64,000 bases of DNA from assembly GCF_963576545.1 (NCBI RefSeq), contig NW_026870532.1:682001-746000 (forward strand), given 5' to 3'. Within the stretch, counting starts at the first letter, position 1. Each line of letters opens with the position of its first letter. The stretch is from Limanda limanda (taxonomy: Eukaryota; Chordata; Actinopteri; Pleuronectiformes; Pleuronectidae). Positions 1-11,069 of this stretch are shown here, piece after piece. The notes under the pieces are model-generated. The model was not told the DNA's origin, searched no databases, and saw only the letters and a list, made by a program, of their open reading frames with translations. The translations under genes and the position numbers were made by a program.

Positions 1-27
1 CTCAAGGATGGTACCGATCGATGCGCG

Positions 28-49
28 CTACCCCATTTAGTGGGGGTAG
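28..49. other. Type A hairpin-capable inverted repeat
   Basis: CTACCCC (28-34) can pair with GGGGTAG (43-49) around an 8-base loop. An alternative register pairs CCCCA with TGGGG. The motif recurs once in nearly every A unit. A frequent variant (CAACCCC for CTACCCC, first at 190) weakens the outer part of the stem. Type B has ACCCAAATTAGTCCAG at the aligned place and cannot form it. No U-run follows and there is no gene context, so a terminator role is not suggested. Confidence 0.6.
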
Positions 50-59
50 AGCCTACTTG

Positions 60-104
60 CAAGTCTTTCCGACCTTCACAAAAAAAGTTATTCAAGAATA
101 TCTC
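60..104 (+). repeat. 45-bp box common to A and B monomers (reference copy)
   Basis: This segment runs from CAAGTCT through the A7 tract to GAATATCTC and begins every monomer of both types. It is the only part in which A and B are essentially identical; the following 78-bp homologous segment is only about 73% alike. Recurrent small variants include CTTTCC for CTCTCC, AAAAAACG for AAAAAAAG, and one CATAAAAAAAG pair. It is AT-rich around the A-tract. Strong conservation limited to one box could reflect a protein-binding site or preferential exchange between A and B units; neither is shown here. Confidence 0.9.
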
Positions 105-124
105 TTTCTCCTATGTGCTTTCAT

Positions 125-145
125 CCCTAACCCTAACCCTAACCC
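125..145 (-). repeat. Embedded telomere-type block, three TTAGGG hexamers (reference copy)
   Basis: On the + strand the block reads (CCCTAA)3 followed by CCC; on the minus strand it is GGG(TTAGGG)3. It lies inside each A unit, preceded by GCTTTCAT and followed by TTCCG. By subtraction, about 262 of 275 A units have three hexamers. The minus strand therefore carries four GGG runs separated by TTA, the minimum for an intramolecular G-quadruplex of the telomeric type. Telomeric double-strand binding proteins recognise such arrays in TTAGGG species, but binding at this locus is inference. Confidence 0.93.
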
Positions 146-222
146 TTCCGAAAGTCGGAGAAGCTCAAGGATGGTACCGATCGATGCGCGCAACCCCATT
201 TAGTGGGGGTAGAGCCTACTTG

Positions 223-377
223 CAAGTCTCTCCGACCTTCACAAAAAAAGTTATTCAAGAATATCTCCTCAGATTTGGGGGAATTTCGTCGGTCGACCTC
301 TTCCGAAGGTCGTACAAGCTCGGGGATGGTACCAATCGATCCGCAGGACCCAAATTAGTCCAGATGCAACCACTTTC
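223..377 (+). repeat. Type B monomer, reference copy (155 bp, no telomere motif)
   Basis: Bases 223-267 are the shared box. Bases 268-299 are B-specific (CTCAGATTTGGGGGAATTTC, then GTCGGTCGACCT). Bases 300-377 align without gaps to the last 78 bp of A, keeping CTTCCGAA, GATGGTACC, ATCGAT and ACTT while differing at about 23 positions. Over the 85 bp that run into the next box (CTTCCG to AAGTCT), identity is about 73%. There are 123 B units, each followed by an A unit. B is probably an older diverged sister of A in which the 40-bp telomere-containing piece is absent or replaced by 32 bp. Which state is ancestral cannot be told from the sequence. Confidence 0.95.
294..312. other. Type B hairpin-capable inverted repeat
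   Basis: CGACCT (294-299) and AGGTCG (307-312) are perfect reverse complements around the 7-base loop CTTCCGA. They sit next to a GGTCGACC palindrome (291-298). The motif recurs in B units; some copies have TTTCGAAGG, changing only the loop, and others have GTCGTTCGAC, which breaks the palindrome but keeps the stem. A has only the weaker CCGA-AAG-TCGG at the matching place. Confidence 0.55.
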
Positions 378-605
378 CAAGTCTCTCCGACCTTCACAAA
401 AAAAGTTATTCAAGAATATCTCTTTCTCCTATGTGCTTTCATCCCTAACCCTAACCCTAACCCTTCCGAAAGTCGGAGAAGCTCAAGGATGGTACCGATC
501 GATGCGCGCTACCCCATTTAGTGGGGGTAGAGCCTACTTGCAAGTCTCTCCGACCTTCACAAAAAAAGTTATTCAAGAATATCTCTTTCTCCTATGTGCT
601 TTCAT

Positions 606-622
606 CCCTAACCCTAACCCTT
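606..622 (-). repeat. Shortened telomeric block, two hexamers
   Basis: (CCCTAA)2 then CCCTT replaces the usual three hexamers, giving a 157-bp A unit. Three G-runs remain on the minus strand. Its counterpart in the duplicated segment is 12816. Confidence 0.93.
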
Positions 623-1406
623 CCGAAAGTCGGAGAAGCTCAAGGATGGTACCGATCGATGCGCGCTACCCCATTTAGTGGGGGTAGAGCCTACTTGCAA
701 GTCTCTCCGACCTTCACAAAAAAAGTTATTCAAGAATATCTCTTTCTCCTATGTGCTTTCATCCCTAACCCTAACCCTAACCCTTCCGAAAGTCGGAGAA
801 GCTCAAGGATGGTACCGATCGATGCGCGCTACCCCATTTAGTGGGGGTAGAGCCTACTTGCAAGTCTCTCCGACCTTCACAAAAAAAGTTATTCAAGAAT
901 ATCTCTTTCTCCTATGTGCTTTCATCCCTAACCCTAACCCTAACCCTTCCGAAAGTCGGAGAAGCTCAAAGATGGTACCGATCGATGCGCGCTACCCCAT
1001 TTAGTGGGGGTAGAGCCTACTTGCAAGTCTCTCCGACCTTCACAAAAAAAGTTATTCAAGAATATCTCTTTCTCCTATGTGCTTTCATCCCTAACCCTAA
1101 CCCTAACCCTTCCGAAAGTCGGAGAAGCTCAAGGATGGTACCGATCGATGCGCGCTACCCCATTTAGTGGGGGTAGAGCCTACTTGCAAGTCTCTCCGAC
1201 CTTCACAAAAAAAGTTATTCAAGAATATCTCCTCAGATTTGGGGGAATTTCGTCGGTCGACCTCTTTCGAAGGTCGTACAAGCTCGGGGATGGTACCAAT
1301 CGATCCGCAGGACCCAAATTAGTCCAGATGCAACCACTTTCCAAGTCTCTCCGACCTTCACAAAAAAAGTTATTCAAGAATATCTCTTTCTCCTATGTGC
1401 TTTCAT

Positions 1407-1417
1407 CCCTAACCCTT
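1407..1417 (-). repeat. Shortened telomeric block, one hexamer
   Basis: CCCTAACCCTT is the shortest form in the window and gives a 151-bp A unit. The only other example is its duplicate at 14261. Confidence 0.93.
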
Positions 1418-2943
1418 CCGAAAGTCGGAGAAGCTCAAGGATGGTACCGATCGATGCGCGCAACCCCATTTAGTGGGGGTAGAGCCTACTTGCAAGTCTC
1501 TCCGACCTTCACAAAAAAAGTTATTCAAGAATATCTCTTTCTCCTATGTGCTTTCATCCCTAACCCTAACCCTAACCCTTCCGAAAGTCGGAGAAGCTCA
1601 AGGATGGTACCGATCGATGCGCGCTACCCCATTTAGTGGGGGTAGAGCCTACTTGCAAGTCTCTCCGACCTTCACAAAAAAAGTTATTCAAGAATATCTC
1701 TTTCTCCTATGTGCTTTCATCCCTAACCCTAACCCTAACCCTTCCGAAAGTCGGAGAAGCTCAAGGATGGTACCGATCGATGTGCGCTACCCCATTTAGT
1801 GGGGGTAGAGCCTACTTGCAAGTCTCTCCGACCTTCACAAAAAAAGTTATTCAAGAATATCTCCTCAGATTTGGGGGAATTTCGTCGGTCGACCTCTTCC
1901 GAAGGTCGTACAAGCTCGGGGATGGTACCAATCGATCCGCAGGACCCAAATTAGTCCAGATGCAACCACTTTCCAAGTCTCTCCGACCTTCACAAAAAAA
2001 GTTATTCAAGAATATCTCTTTCTCCTATGTGCTTTCATCCCTAACCCTAACCCTAACCCTTCCGAAAGTCGGAGAAGCTCAAGGATGGTACCGATCGATG
2101 CGCGCTACCCCATTTAGTGGGGGTAGAGCCTACTTGCAAGTCTCTCCGACCTTCACAAAAAAAGTTATTCAAGAATATCTCTTTCTCCTATGTGCTTTCA
2201 TCCCTAACCCTAACCCTAACCCTTCCGAAAGTCGGAGAAGCTCAAGGATGGTACCGATCGATGCGCGCTACCCCATTTAGTGGGGGTAGAGCCTACTTGC
2301 AAGTCTCTCCGACCTTCACAAAAAAAGTTATTCAAGAATATCTCTTTCTCCTATGTGCTTTCATCCCTAACCCTAACCCTAACCCTTCCGAAAGTCGGAG
2401 AAGCTCAAGGATGGTACCGATCGATGCGCGCTACCCCATTTAGTGGGGGTAGAGCCTACTTGCAAGTCTCTCCGACCTTCACAAAAAAAGTTATTCAAGA
2501 ATATCTCTTTCTCCTATGTGCTTTCATCCCTAACCCTAACCCTAACCCTTCCGAAAGTCGGAGAAGCTCAAGGATGGTACCGATCGATGCGCGCAACCCC
2601 ATTTAGTGGGGGTAGAGCCTACTTGCAAGTCTCTCCGACCTTCACAAAAAAAGTTATTCAAGAATATCTCCTCAGATTTGGGGGAATTTCGTCGGTCGAC
2701 CTCTTCCGAAGGTCGTACAAGCTCGGGGATGGTACCAATCGATCCGCAGGACCCAAATTAGTCCAGATGCAACCACTTTCCAAGTCTCTCCGACCTTCAC
2801 AAAAAAAGTTATTCAAGAATATCTCTTTCTCCTATGTGCTTTCATCCCTAACCCTAACCCTAACCCTTCCGAAAGTCGGAGAAGCTCAAGGATGGTACCG
2901 ATCGATGCGCGCTACCCCATTTAGTGGGGGTAGAGCCTACTTG

Positions 2944-5519
2944 CAAGTCTCTCCGACCTTCACAAAAAAAGTTATTCAAGAATATCTCTTTCTCCTATGT
3001 GCTTTCATCCCTAACCCTAACCCTAACCCTTACGAAAGTCGGAGAAGCTCAAGGATGGTACCGATCGATGCGCGCTACCCCATTTAGTGGGGGTAGAGCC
3101 TACTTGCAAGTCTCTCCGACCTTCACAAAAAAAGTTATTCAAGAATATCTCTTTCTCCTATGTGCTTTCATCCCTAACCCTAACCCTAACCCTTCCGAAA
3201 GTCGGAGAAGCTCAAGGATGGTACCGATCGATGTGCGCTACCCCATTTAGTGGGGGTAGAGCCTACTTGCAAGTCTCTCCGACCTTCACAAAAAACGTTA
3301 TTCAAGAATATCTCTTTCTCCTATGTGCTTTCATCCCTAACCCTAACCCTAACCCTTCCGAAAGTCGGAGAAGCTCAAGGATGGTACCGATCGATGCGCG
3401 CTACCCCATTTAGTGGGGGTAGAGCCTACTTGCAAGTCTCTCCGACCTTCACAAAAAAAGTTATTCAAGAATATCTCCTCAGATTTGGGGGAATTTCGTC
3501 GGTCGACCTCTTCCGAAGGTCGTACAAGCTCGGGGATGGTACCAATCGATCCGCAGGACCCAAATTAGTCCAGATGCAACCACTTTCCAAGTCTCTCCGA
3601 CCTTCACAAAAAAAGTTATTCAAGAATATCTCTTTCTCCTATGTGCTTTCATCCCTAACCCTAACCCTAACCCTTCCAAAAGTCGGAGAAGCTCAAGGAT
3701 GGTACCGATCGATGCGCGCTACCCCATTTAGTGGGGGTAGAGCCTACTTGCAAGTCTCTCCGACCTTCACAAAAAAAGTTATTCAAGAATATCTCTTTCT
3801 CCTATGTGCTTTCATCCCTAACCCTAACCCTAACCCTTCCGAAAGTCGGAGAAGCTCAAGGATGGTACCGATCGATGCGCGCAACCCCATTTAGTGGGGG
3901 TAGAGCCTACTTGCAAGTCTCTCCGACCTTCACAAAAAAAGTTATTCAAGAATATCTCCTCAGATTTGGGGGAATTTCGTCGGTCGACCTCTTCCGAAGG
4001 TCGTACAAGCTCGGGGATGGTACCAATCGATCAGCAGGACCCAAATTAGTCCAGATGCAACCACTTTCCAAGTCTCTCCGACCTTCACAAAAAAAGTTAT
4101 TCAAGAATATCTCTTTCTCCTATGTGCTTTCATCCCTAACCCTAACCCTAACCCTTCCGAAAGTCGGAGAAGCTCAAGGATGGTACCGATCGATGCGCGC
4201 TACCCCATTTAGTGGGGGTAGAGCCTACTTGCAAGTCTCTCCGACCTTCACAAAAAAAGTTATTCAATAATATCTCTTTCTCCTATGTGCTTTCATCCCT
4301 AACCCTAACCCTAACCCTTCCGAAAGTCGGAGAAGCTCAAGGATGGTACCGATCGATGCGCGCTACCCCATTTAGTGGGGGTAGAGCCTACTTGCAAGTC
4401 TCTCCGACCTTCACAAAAAAAGTTATTCAAGAATATCTCTTTCTCCTATGTGCTTTCATCCCTAACCCTAACCCTAACCCTTCCGAAAGTCGGAGAAGCT
4501 CAAGGATGGTACCGATCGATGCGCGCTACCCCATTTAGTGGGGGTAGAGCCTACTTGCAAGTCTTTCCGACCTTCACAAAAAAAGTTATTCAAGAATATC
4601 TCTTTCTCCTATGTGCTTTCATCCCTAACCCTAACCCTAACCCTTCCGAAAGTCGGAGAAGCTCAAGGATGGTACCGATCGATGCGCGCAACCCCATTTA
4701 GTGGGGGTAGAGCCTACTTGCAAGTCTCTCCGACCTTCACAAAAAAAGTTATTCAAGAATATCTCCTCAGATTTGGGGGAATTTCGTCGGTCGACCTCTT
4801 CCGAAGGTCGTACAAGCTCGGGGATGGTACCAATCGATCTGCAGGACCCAAATTAGTCCAGATGCAACCACTTTCCAAGTCTCTCCGACCTTCACAAAAA
4901 AAGTTATTCAAGAATATCTCTTTCTCCTATGTGCTTTCATCCCTAACCCTAACCCTAACCCTTCCGAAAGTCGGAGAAGCTCAAGGATGGTACCGATCGA
5001 TGCGCACTACCCCATTTAGTGGGGGTAGAGCCTACTTGCAAGTCTCTCCGACCTTCACAAAAAAAGTTATTCAAGAATATCTCTTTCTCCTATGTGCTTT
5101 CATCCCTAACCCTAACCCTAACCCTTCCGAAAGTCGGAGAAGCTCAAGGATGGTACCGATCGATGCGCGCAACCCCATTTAGTGGGGGTAAAGCCTACTT
5201 GCAAGTCTCTCCGACCTTCACAAAAAAAGTTATTCAAGAATATCTCCTCAGATTTGGGGGAATTTCGTCGGTCGACCTCTTCCGAAGGTCGTACAAGCTC
5301 GGGGATGGTACCAATCGATCCGCAGGACCCAAATTAGTCCAGATGCAACCACTTTCCAAGTCTCTCCGACCTTCACAAAAAAAGTTATTCAAGAATATCT
5401 CTTTCTCCTATGTGCTTTCATCCCTAACCCTAACCCTAACCCTTCCGAAAGTCGGAGAAGCTCAAGGATGGTACCGATCGATGCGCGCTACCCCATTTAG
5501 TGGGGGTAGAGCCTACTTG
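2944..5519 (+). repeat. 2576-bp segment duplicated at 16599-19174
   Basis: The offset is 13655. Shared rare variants are CCCTTACGAAAG (3032 and 16687) and AATAATATC (4268 and 17923). The unit order is identical until 5520, where this copy continues with A and the other with B at 19175. It overlaps the first part of the 4178-bp repeat. Confidence 0.85.
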
Positions 5520-6391
5520 CAAGTCTCTCCGACCTTCACAAAAAACGTTATTCAAGAATATCTCTTTCTCCTATGTGCTTTCATCCCTAACCCTAACCCT
5601 AACCCTTCCGAAAGTCGGAGAAGCTCAAGGATGGTACCGATCGATGCGCGCTACCCCATTTAGTGGGGGTAGAGCCTACTTGCAAGTCTCTCCGACCTTC
5701 ACAAAAAAAGTTATTCAAGAATATCTCCTCAGATTTGGGGGAATTTCGTCGGTCGACCTCTTCCGAAGGTCGTACAAGCTCGGGGATGGTACCAATCGAT
5801 CCGCAGGACCCAAATTAGTCCAGATGCAACCACTTTCCAAGTCTCTCCGACCTTCACAAAAAAAGTTATTCAAGAATATCTCTTTCTCCTATGTGCTTTC
5901 ATCCCTAACCCTAACCCTAACCCTTCCGAAAGTCGGAGAAGCTCAAGGATGGTACCGATCGATGCGCGCTACCCCATTTAGTGGGGGTAGAGCCTACTTG
6001 CAAGTCTCTCCGACCTTCACAAAAAAAGTTATTCAAGAATATCTCTTTCTCCTATGTGCTTTCATCCCTAACCCTAACCCTAACCCTTCCGAAAGTCGGA
6101 GAAGCTCAAGGATGGTACCGATCGATGCGCGCTACCCCATTTAGTGGGGGTAGAGCCTACTTGCAAGTCTCTCCGACCTTCACAAAAAAAGTTATTCAAG
6201 AATATCTCTTTCTCCTATGTGCTTTCATCCCTAACCCTAACCCTAACCCTTCCGAAAGTCGGAGAAGCTCAAGGATGGTACCGATCGATGCGCGCTACCC
6301 CATTTAGTGGGGGTAGAGCCTACTTGCAAGTCTCTCCGACCTTCACAAAAAAAGTTATTCAAGAATATCTCTTTCTCCTATGTGCTTTCAT

Positions 6392-6408
6392 CCCTAACCC
6401 TAACCCTT
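6392..6408 (-). repeat. Shortened telomeric block, two hexamers
   Basis: A two-hexamer A unit in copy 1 of the 4178-bp repeat; its counterpart is 10570. Confidence 0.93.
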
Positions 6409-6874
6409 CCGAAAGTCGGAGAAGCTCAAGGATGGTACCGATCGATGCGCGCTACCCCATTTAGTGGGGGTAGAGCCTACTTGCAAGTCTCTCCGACCTT
6501 CACAAAAAAAGTTATTCAAGAATATCTCTTTCTCCTATGTGCTTTCATCCCTAACCCTAACCCTAACCCTTCCGAAAGTCGGAGAAGCTCAAGGATGGTA
6601 CCGATCGATGCGCGCTACCCCATTTAGTGGGGGTAGAGCCTACTTGCAAGTCTCTCCGACCTTCACAAAAAAAGTTATTCAAGAATATCTCTTTCTCCTA
6701 TGTGCTTTCATCCCTAACCCTAACCCTAACCCTTCCGAAAGTCGGAGAAGCTCAAAGATGGTACCGATCGATGCGCGCTACCCCATTTAGTGGGGGTAGA
6801 GCCTACTTGCAAGTCTCTCCGACCTTCACAAAAAAAGTTATTCAAGAATATCTCTTTCTCCTATGTGCTTTCAT

Positions 6875-6891
6875 CCCTAACCCTAACCCTT
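6875..6891 (-). repeat. Shortened telomeric block, two hexamers
   Basis: A two-hexamer A unit in copy 1 of the 4178-bp repeat, directly after a CAAAGATGG unit; its counterpart is 11053. Confidence 0.93.
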
Positions 6892-9800
6892 CCGAAAGTC
6901 GGAGAAGCTCAAGGATGGTACCGATCGATGCGCGCTACCCCATTTAGTGGGGGTAGAGCCTACTTGCAAGTCTCTCCGACCTTCACAAAAAAAGTTATTC
7001 AAGAATATCTCTTTCTCCTATGTGCTTTCATCCCTAACCCTAACCCTAACCCTTCCGAAAGTCGGAGAAGCTCAAGGATGGTACCGATCGATGCGCGCTA
7101 CCCCATTTAGTGGGGGTAGAGCCTACTTGCAAGTCTCTCCGACCTTCACAAAAAAAGTTATTCAAGAATATCTCCTCAGATTTGGGGGAATTTCGTCGGT
7201 CGACCTCTTTCGAAGGTCGTACAAGCTCGGGGATGGTACCAATCGATCCGCAGGACCCAAATTAGTCCAGATGCAACCACTTTCCAAGTCTCTCCGACAT
7301 TCACAAAAAAAGTTATTCAAGAATATCTCTTTCTCCTATGTGCTTTCATCCCTAACCCTAACCCTAACCCTTCCGAAAGTCGGAGAAGCTCAAGGATGGT
7401 ACCGATCGATGCGCGCTACCCCATTTAGTGGGGGTAGAGCCTACTTGCAAGTCTCTCCGACCTTCACAAAAAACGTTATTCAAGAATATCTCTTTCTCCT
7501 ATGTGCTTTCATCCCTAACCCTAACCCTAACCCTTCCGAAAGTCGGAGAAGCTCAAGGATGGTACCGATCGATGCGCGCTACCCCATTTAGTGGGGGTAG
7601 AGCCTACTTGCAAGTCTCTCCGACCTTCACAAAAAAAGTTATTCAAGAATATCTCCTCAGATTTGGGGGAATTTCGTCAGTCGACCTCTTTCGAAGGTCG
7701 TACAAGCTCGGGGATGGTACCAATCGATCCGCAGGACCCAAATTAGTCCAGATGCAACCACTTTCCAAGTCTCTCCGACCTTCACAAAAAAAGTTATTCA
7801 AGAATATCTCTTTCTCCTATGTGCTTTCATCCCTAACCCTAACCCTAACCCTTCCAAAAGTCGGAGAAGCTCAAGGATGGTACCGATCGATGCGCGCTAC
7901 CCCATTTAGTGGGGGTAGAGCCTACTTGCAAGTCTCTCCGACCTTCACAAAAAAAGTTATTCAAGAATATCTCTTTCTCCTATGTGCTTTCATCCCTAAC
8001 CCTAACCCTAACCCTTCCGAAAGTCGGAGAAGCTCAAGGATGGTACCGATCGATGCGCGCAACCCCATTTAGTGGGGGTAGAGCCTACTTGCAAGTCTCT
8101 CCGACCTTCACAAAAAAAGTTATTCAAGAATATCTCCTCAGATTTGGGGGAATTTCGTCGGTCGACCTCTTCCGAAGGTCGTACAAGCTCGGGGATGGTA
8201 CCAATCGATCAGCAGGACCCAAATTAGTCCAGATGCAACCACTTTCCAAGTCTCTCCGACCTTCACAAAAAAAGTTATTCAAGAATATCTCTTTCTCCTA
8301 TGTGCTTTCATCCCTAACCCTAACCCTAACCCTTCCGAAAGTCGGAGAAGCTCAAGGATGGTACCGATCGATGCGCGCTACCCCATTTAGTGGGGGTAGA
8401 GCCTACTTGCAAGTCTCTCCGACCTTCACAAAAAAAGTTATTCAATAATATCTCTTTCTCCTATGTGCTTTCATCCCTAACCCTAACCCTAACCCTTCCG
8501 AAAGTCGGAGAAGCTCAAGGATGGTACCGATCGATGCGCGCTACCCCATTTAGTGGGGGTAGAGCCTACTTGCAAGTCTCTCCGACCTTCACAAAAAAAG
8601 TTATTCAAGAATATCTCTTTCTCCTATGTGCTTTCATCCCTAACCCTAACCCTAACCCTTCCGAAAGTCGGAGAAGCTCAAGGATGGTACCGATCGATGC
8701 GCGCTACCCCATTTAGTGGGGGTAGAGCCTACTTGCAAGTCTTTCCGACCTTCACAAAAAAAGTTATTCAAGAATATCTCTTTCTCCTATGTGCTTTCAT
8801 CCCTAACCCTAACCCTAACCCTTCCGAAAGTCGGAGAAGCTCAAGGATGGTACCGATCGATGCGCGCAACCCCATTTAGTGGGGGTAGAGCCTACTTGCA
8901 AGTCTCTCCGACCTTCACAAAAAAAGTTATTCAAGAATATCTCCTCAGATTTGGGGGAATTTCGTCGGTCGACCTCTTCCGAAGGTCGTACAAGCTCGGG
9001 GATGGTACCAATCGATCTGCAGGACCCAAATTAGTCCAGATGCAACCACTTTCCAAGTCTCTCCGACCTTCACAAAAAAAGTTATTCAAGAATATCTCTT
9101 TCTCCTATGTGCTTTCATCCCTAACCCTAACCCTAACCCTTCCGAAAGTCGGAGAAGCTCAAGGATGGTACCGATCGATGCGCACTACCCCATTTAGTGG
9201 GGGTAGAGCCTACTTGCAAGTCTCTCCGACCTTCACAAAAAAAGTTATTCAAGAATATCTCTTTCTCCTATGTGCTTTCATCCCTAACCCTAACCCTAAC
9301 CCTTCCGAAAGTCGGAGAAGCTCAAGGATGGTACCGATCGATGCGCGCAACCCCATTTAGTGGGGGTAAAGCCTACTTGCAAGTCTCTCCGACCTTCACA
9401 AAAAAAGTTATTCAAGAATATCTCCTCAGATTTGGGGGAATTTCGTCGGTCGACCTCTTCCGAAGGTCGTACAAGCTCGGGGATGGTACCAATCGATCCG
9501 CAGGACCCAAATTAGTCCAGATGCAACCACTTTCCAAGTCTCTCCGACCTTCACAAAAAAAGTTATTCAAGAATATCTCTTTCTCCTATGTGCTTTCATC
9601 CCTAACCCTAACCCTAACCCTTCCGAAAGTCGGAGAAGCTCAAGGATGGTACCGATCGATGCGCGCTACCCCATTTAGTGGGGGTAGAGCCTACTTGCAA
9701 GTCTCTCCGACCTTCACAAAAAACGTTATTCAAGAATATCTCTTTCTCCTATGTGCTTTCATCCCTAACCCTAACCCTAACCCTTCCGAAAGTCGGAGAA

Positions 9801-10569
9801 GCTCAAGGATGGTACCGATCGATGCGCGCTACCCCATTTAGTGGGGGTAGAGCCTACTTGCAAGTCTCTCCGACCTTCACAAAAAAAGTTATTCAAGAAT
9901 ATCTCCTCAGATTTGGGGGAATTTCGTCGGTCGACCTCTTCCGAAGGTCGTACAAGCTCGGGGATGGTACCAATCGATCCGCAGGACCCAAATTAGTCCA
10001 GATGCAACCACTTTCCAAGTCTCTCCGACCTTCACAAAAAAAGTTATTCAAGAATATCTCTTTCTCCTATGTGCTTTCATCCCTAACCCTAACCCTAACC
10101 CTTCCGAAAGTCGGAGAAGCTCAAGGATGGTACCGATCGATGCGCGCTACCCCATTTAGTGGGGGTAGAGCCTACTTGCAAGTCTCTCCGACCTTCACAA
10201 AAAAAGTTATTCAAGAATATCTCTTTCTCCTATGTGCTTTCATCCCTAACCCTAACCCTAACCCTTCCGAAAGTCGGAGAAGCTCAAGGATGGTACCGAT
10301 CGATGCGCGCTACCCCATTTAGTGGGGGTAGAGCCTACTTGCAAGTCTCTCCGACCTTCACAAAAAAAGTTATTCAAGAATATCTCTTTCTCCTATGTGC
10401 TTTCATCCCTAACCCTAACCCTAACCCTTCCGAAAGTCGGAGAAGCTCAAGGATGGTACCGATCGATGCGCGCTACCCCATTTAGTGGGGGTAGAGCCTA
10501 CTTGCAAGTCTCTCCGACCTTCACAAAAAAAGTTATTCAAGAATATCTCTTTCTCCTATGTGCTTTCAT

Positions 10570-10586
10570 CCCTAACCCTAACCCTT
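10570..10586 (-). repeat. Shortened telomeric block, two hexamers
   Basis: The counterpart of 6392 in copy 2 of the 4178-bp repeat. The same unit carries the private GGATAGTACC change at 10612. Confidence 0.93.
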
Positions 10587-11052
10587 CCGAAAGTCGGAGA
10601 AGCTCAAGGATAGTACCGATCGATGCGCGCTACCCCATTTAGTGGGGGTAGAGCCTACTTGCAAGTCTCTCCGACCTTCACAAAAAAAGTTATTCAAGAA
10701 TATCTCTTTCTCCTATGTGCTTTCATCCCTAACCCTAACCCTAACCCTTCCGAAAGTCGGAGAAGCTCAAGGATGGTACCGATCGATGCGCGCTACCCCA
10801 TTTAGTGGGGGTAGAGCCTACTTGCAAGTCTCTCCGACCTTCACAAAAAAAGTTATTCAAGAATATCTCTTTCTCCTATGTGCTTTCATCCCTAACCCTA
10901 ACCCTAACCCTTCCGAAAGTCGGAGAAGCTCAAAGATGGTACCGATCGATGCGCGCTACCCCATTTAGTGGGGGTAGAGCCTACTTGCAAGTCTCTCCGA
11001 CCTTCACAAAAAAAGTTATTCAAGAATATCTCTTTCTCCTATGTGCTTTCAT

Positions 11053-11069
11053 CCCTAACCCTAACCCTT
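11053..11069 (-). repeat. Shortened telomeric block, two hexamers
   Basis: The counterpart of 6875 in copy 2 of the 4178-bp repeat. Confidence 0.93.

Larger units (their letters stand above)
60..222 (+). repeat. Type A monomer, reference copy (163 bp, telomere-motif bearing)
   Basis: Units are phased to start at CAAGTCT. Bases 60-104 are the box shared with type B and include an A-tract (CACAAAAAAAG). Bases 105-144 are A-specific: a pyrimidine-rich stretch, then most of the telomeric block at 125-145. Bases 145-222 are homologous to the last part of B and hold CTTCCGAAAGTCGG, GGTACC, CGATCGATGCGCGC and the CCCCATTTAGTGGGG hairpin. This copy has CTTTCC near its start where most copies have CTCTCC. 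About 275 copies occur in the window, and substitutions between copies are few, which implies recent homogenisation. The 5' part of another A unit occupies 1-59, and a nearly complete one ends the window. Confidence 0.96.
60..2299 (+). repeat. Segment duplicated at 12270-15153
   Basis: Bases 60 to about 1023 match 12270-13233 at an offset of 12210 (marker CAAAGATGG at 970 and 13180). From the B unit at 1187 the match resumes at 14041 with an offset of 12854 (one-hexamer A at 1407 and 14261; TTTCGAAGG in both B units). The 644-bp difference equals three A plus one B. Confidence 0.82.
3270..7447 (+). repeat. 4178-bp higher-order repeat, copy 1 (20 A + 6 B)
   Basis: The order of A and B units, the two-hexamer units at 6392 and 6875, and the AATAATATC variant at 4268 all recur 4178 bp downstream. 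Private differences are few, for example GACATTC at 7299 in this copy. Identity with copy 2 looks above 99.5% by eye. Confidence 0.9.

Noticed and set aside
28..49. Rho-independent terminator
   Set aside because: The CTACCCC/GGGGTAG stem is not followed by a T-run on either strand, and it recurs in every A unit without a gene upstream.
125..145. A true chromosome end or a head-to-head telomere fusion
   Set aside because: The telomeric tracts are only one to three hexamers inside larger monomers, always in one orientation. There is no long tract and no inverted junction.
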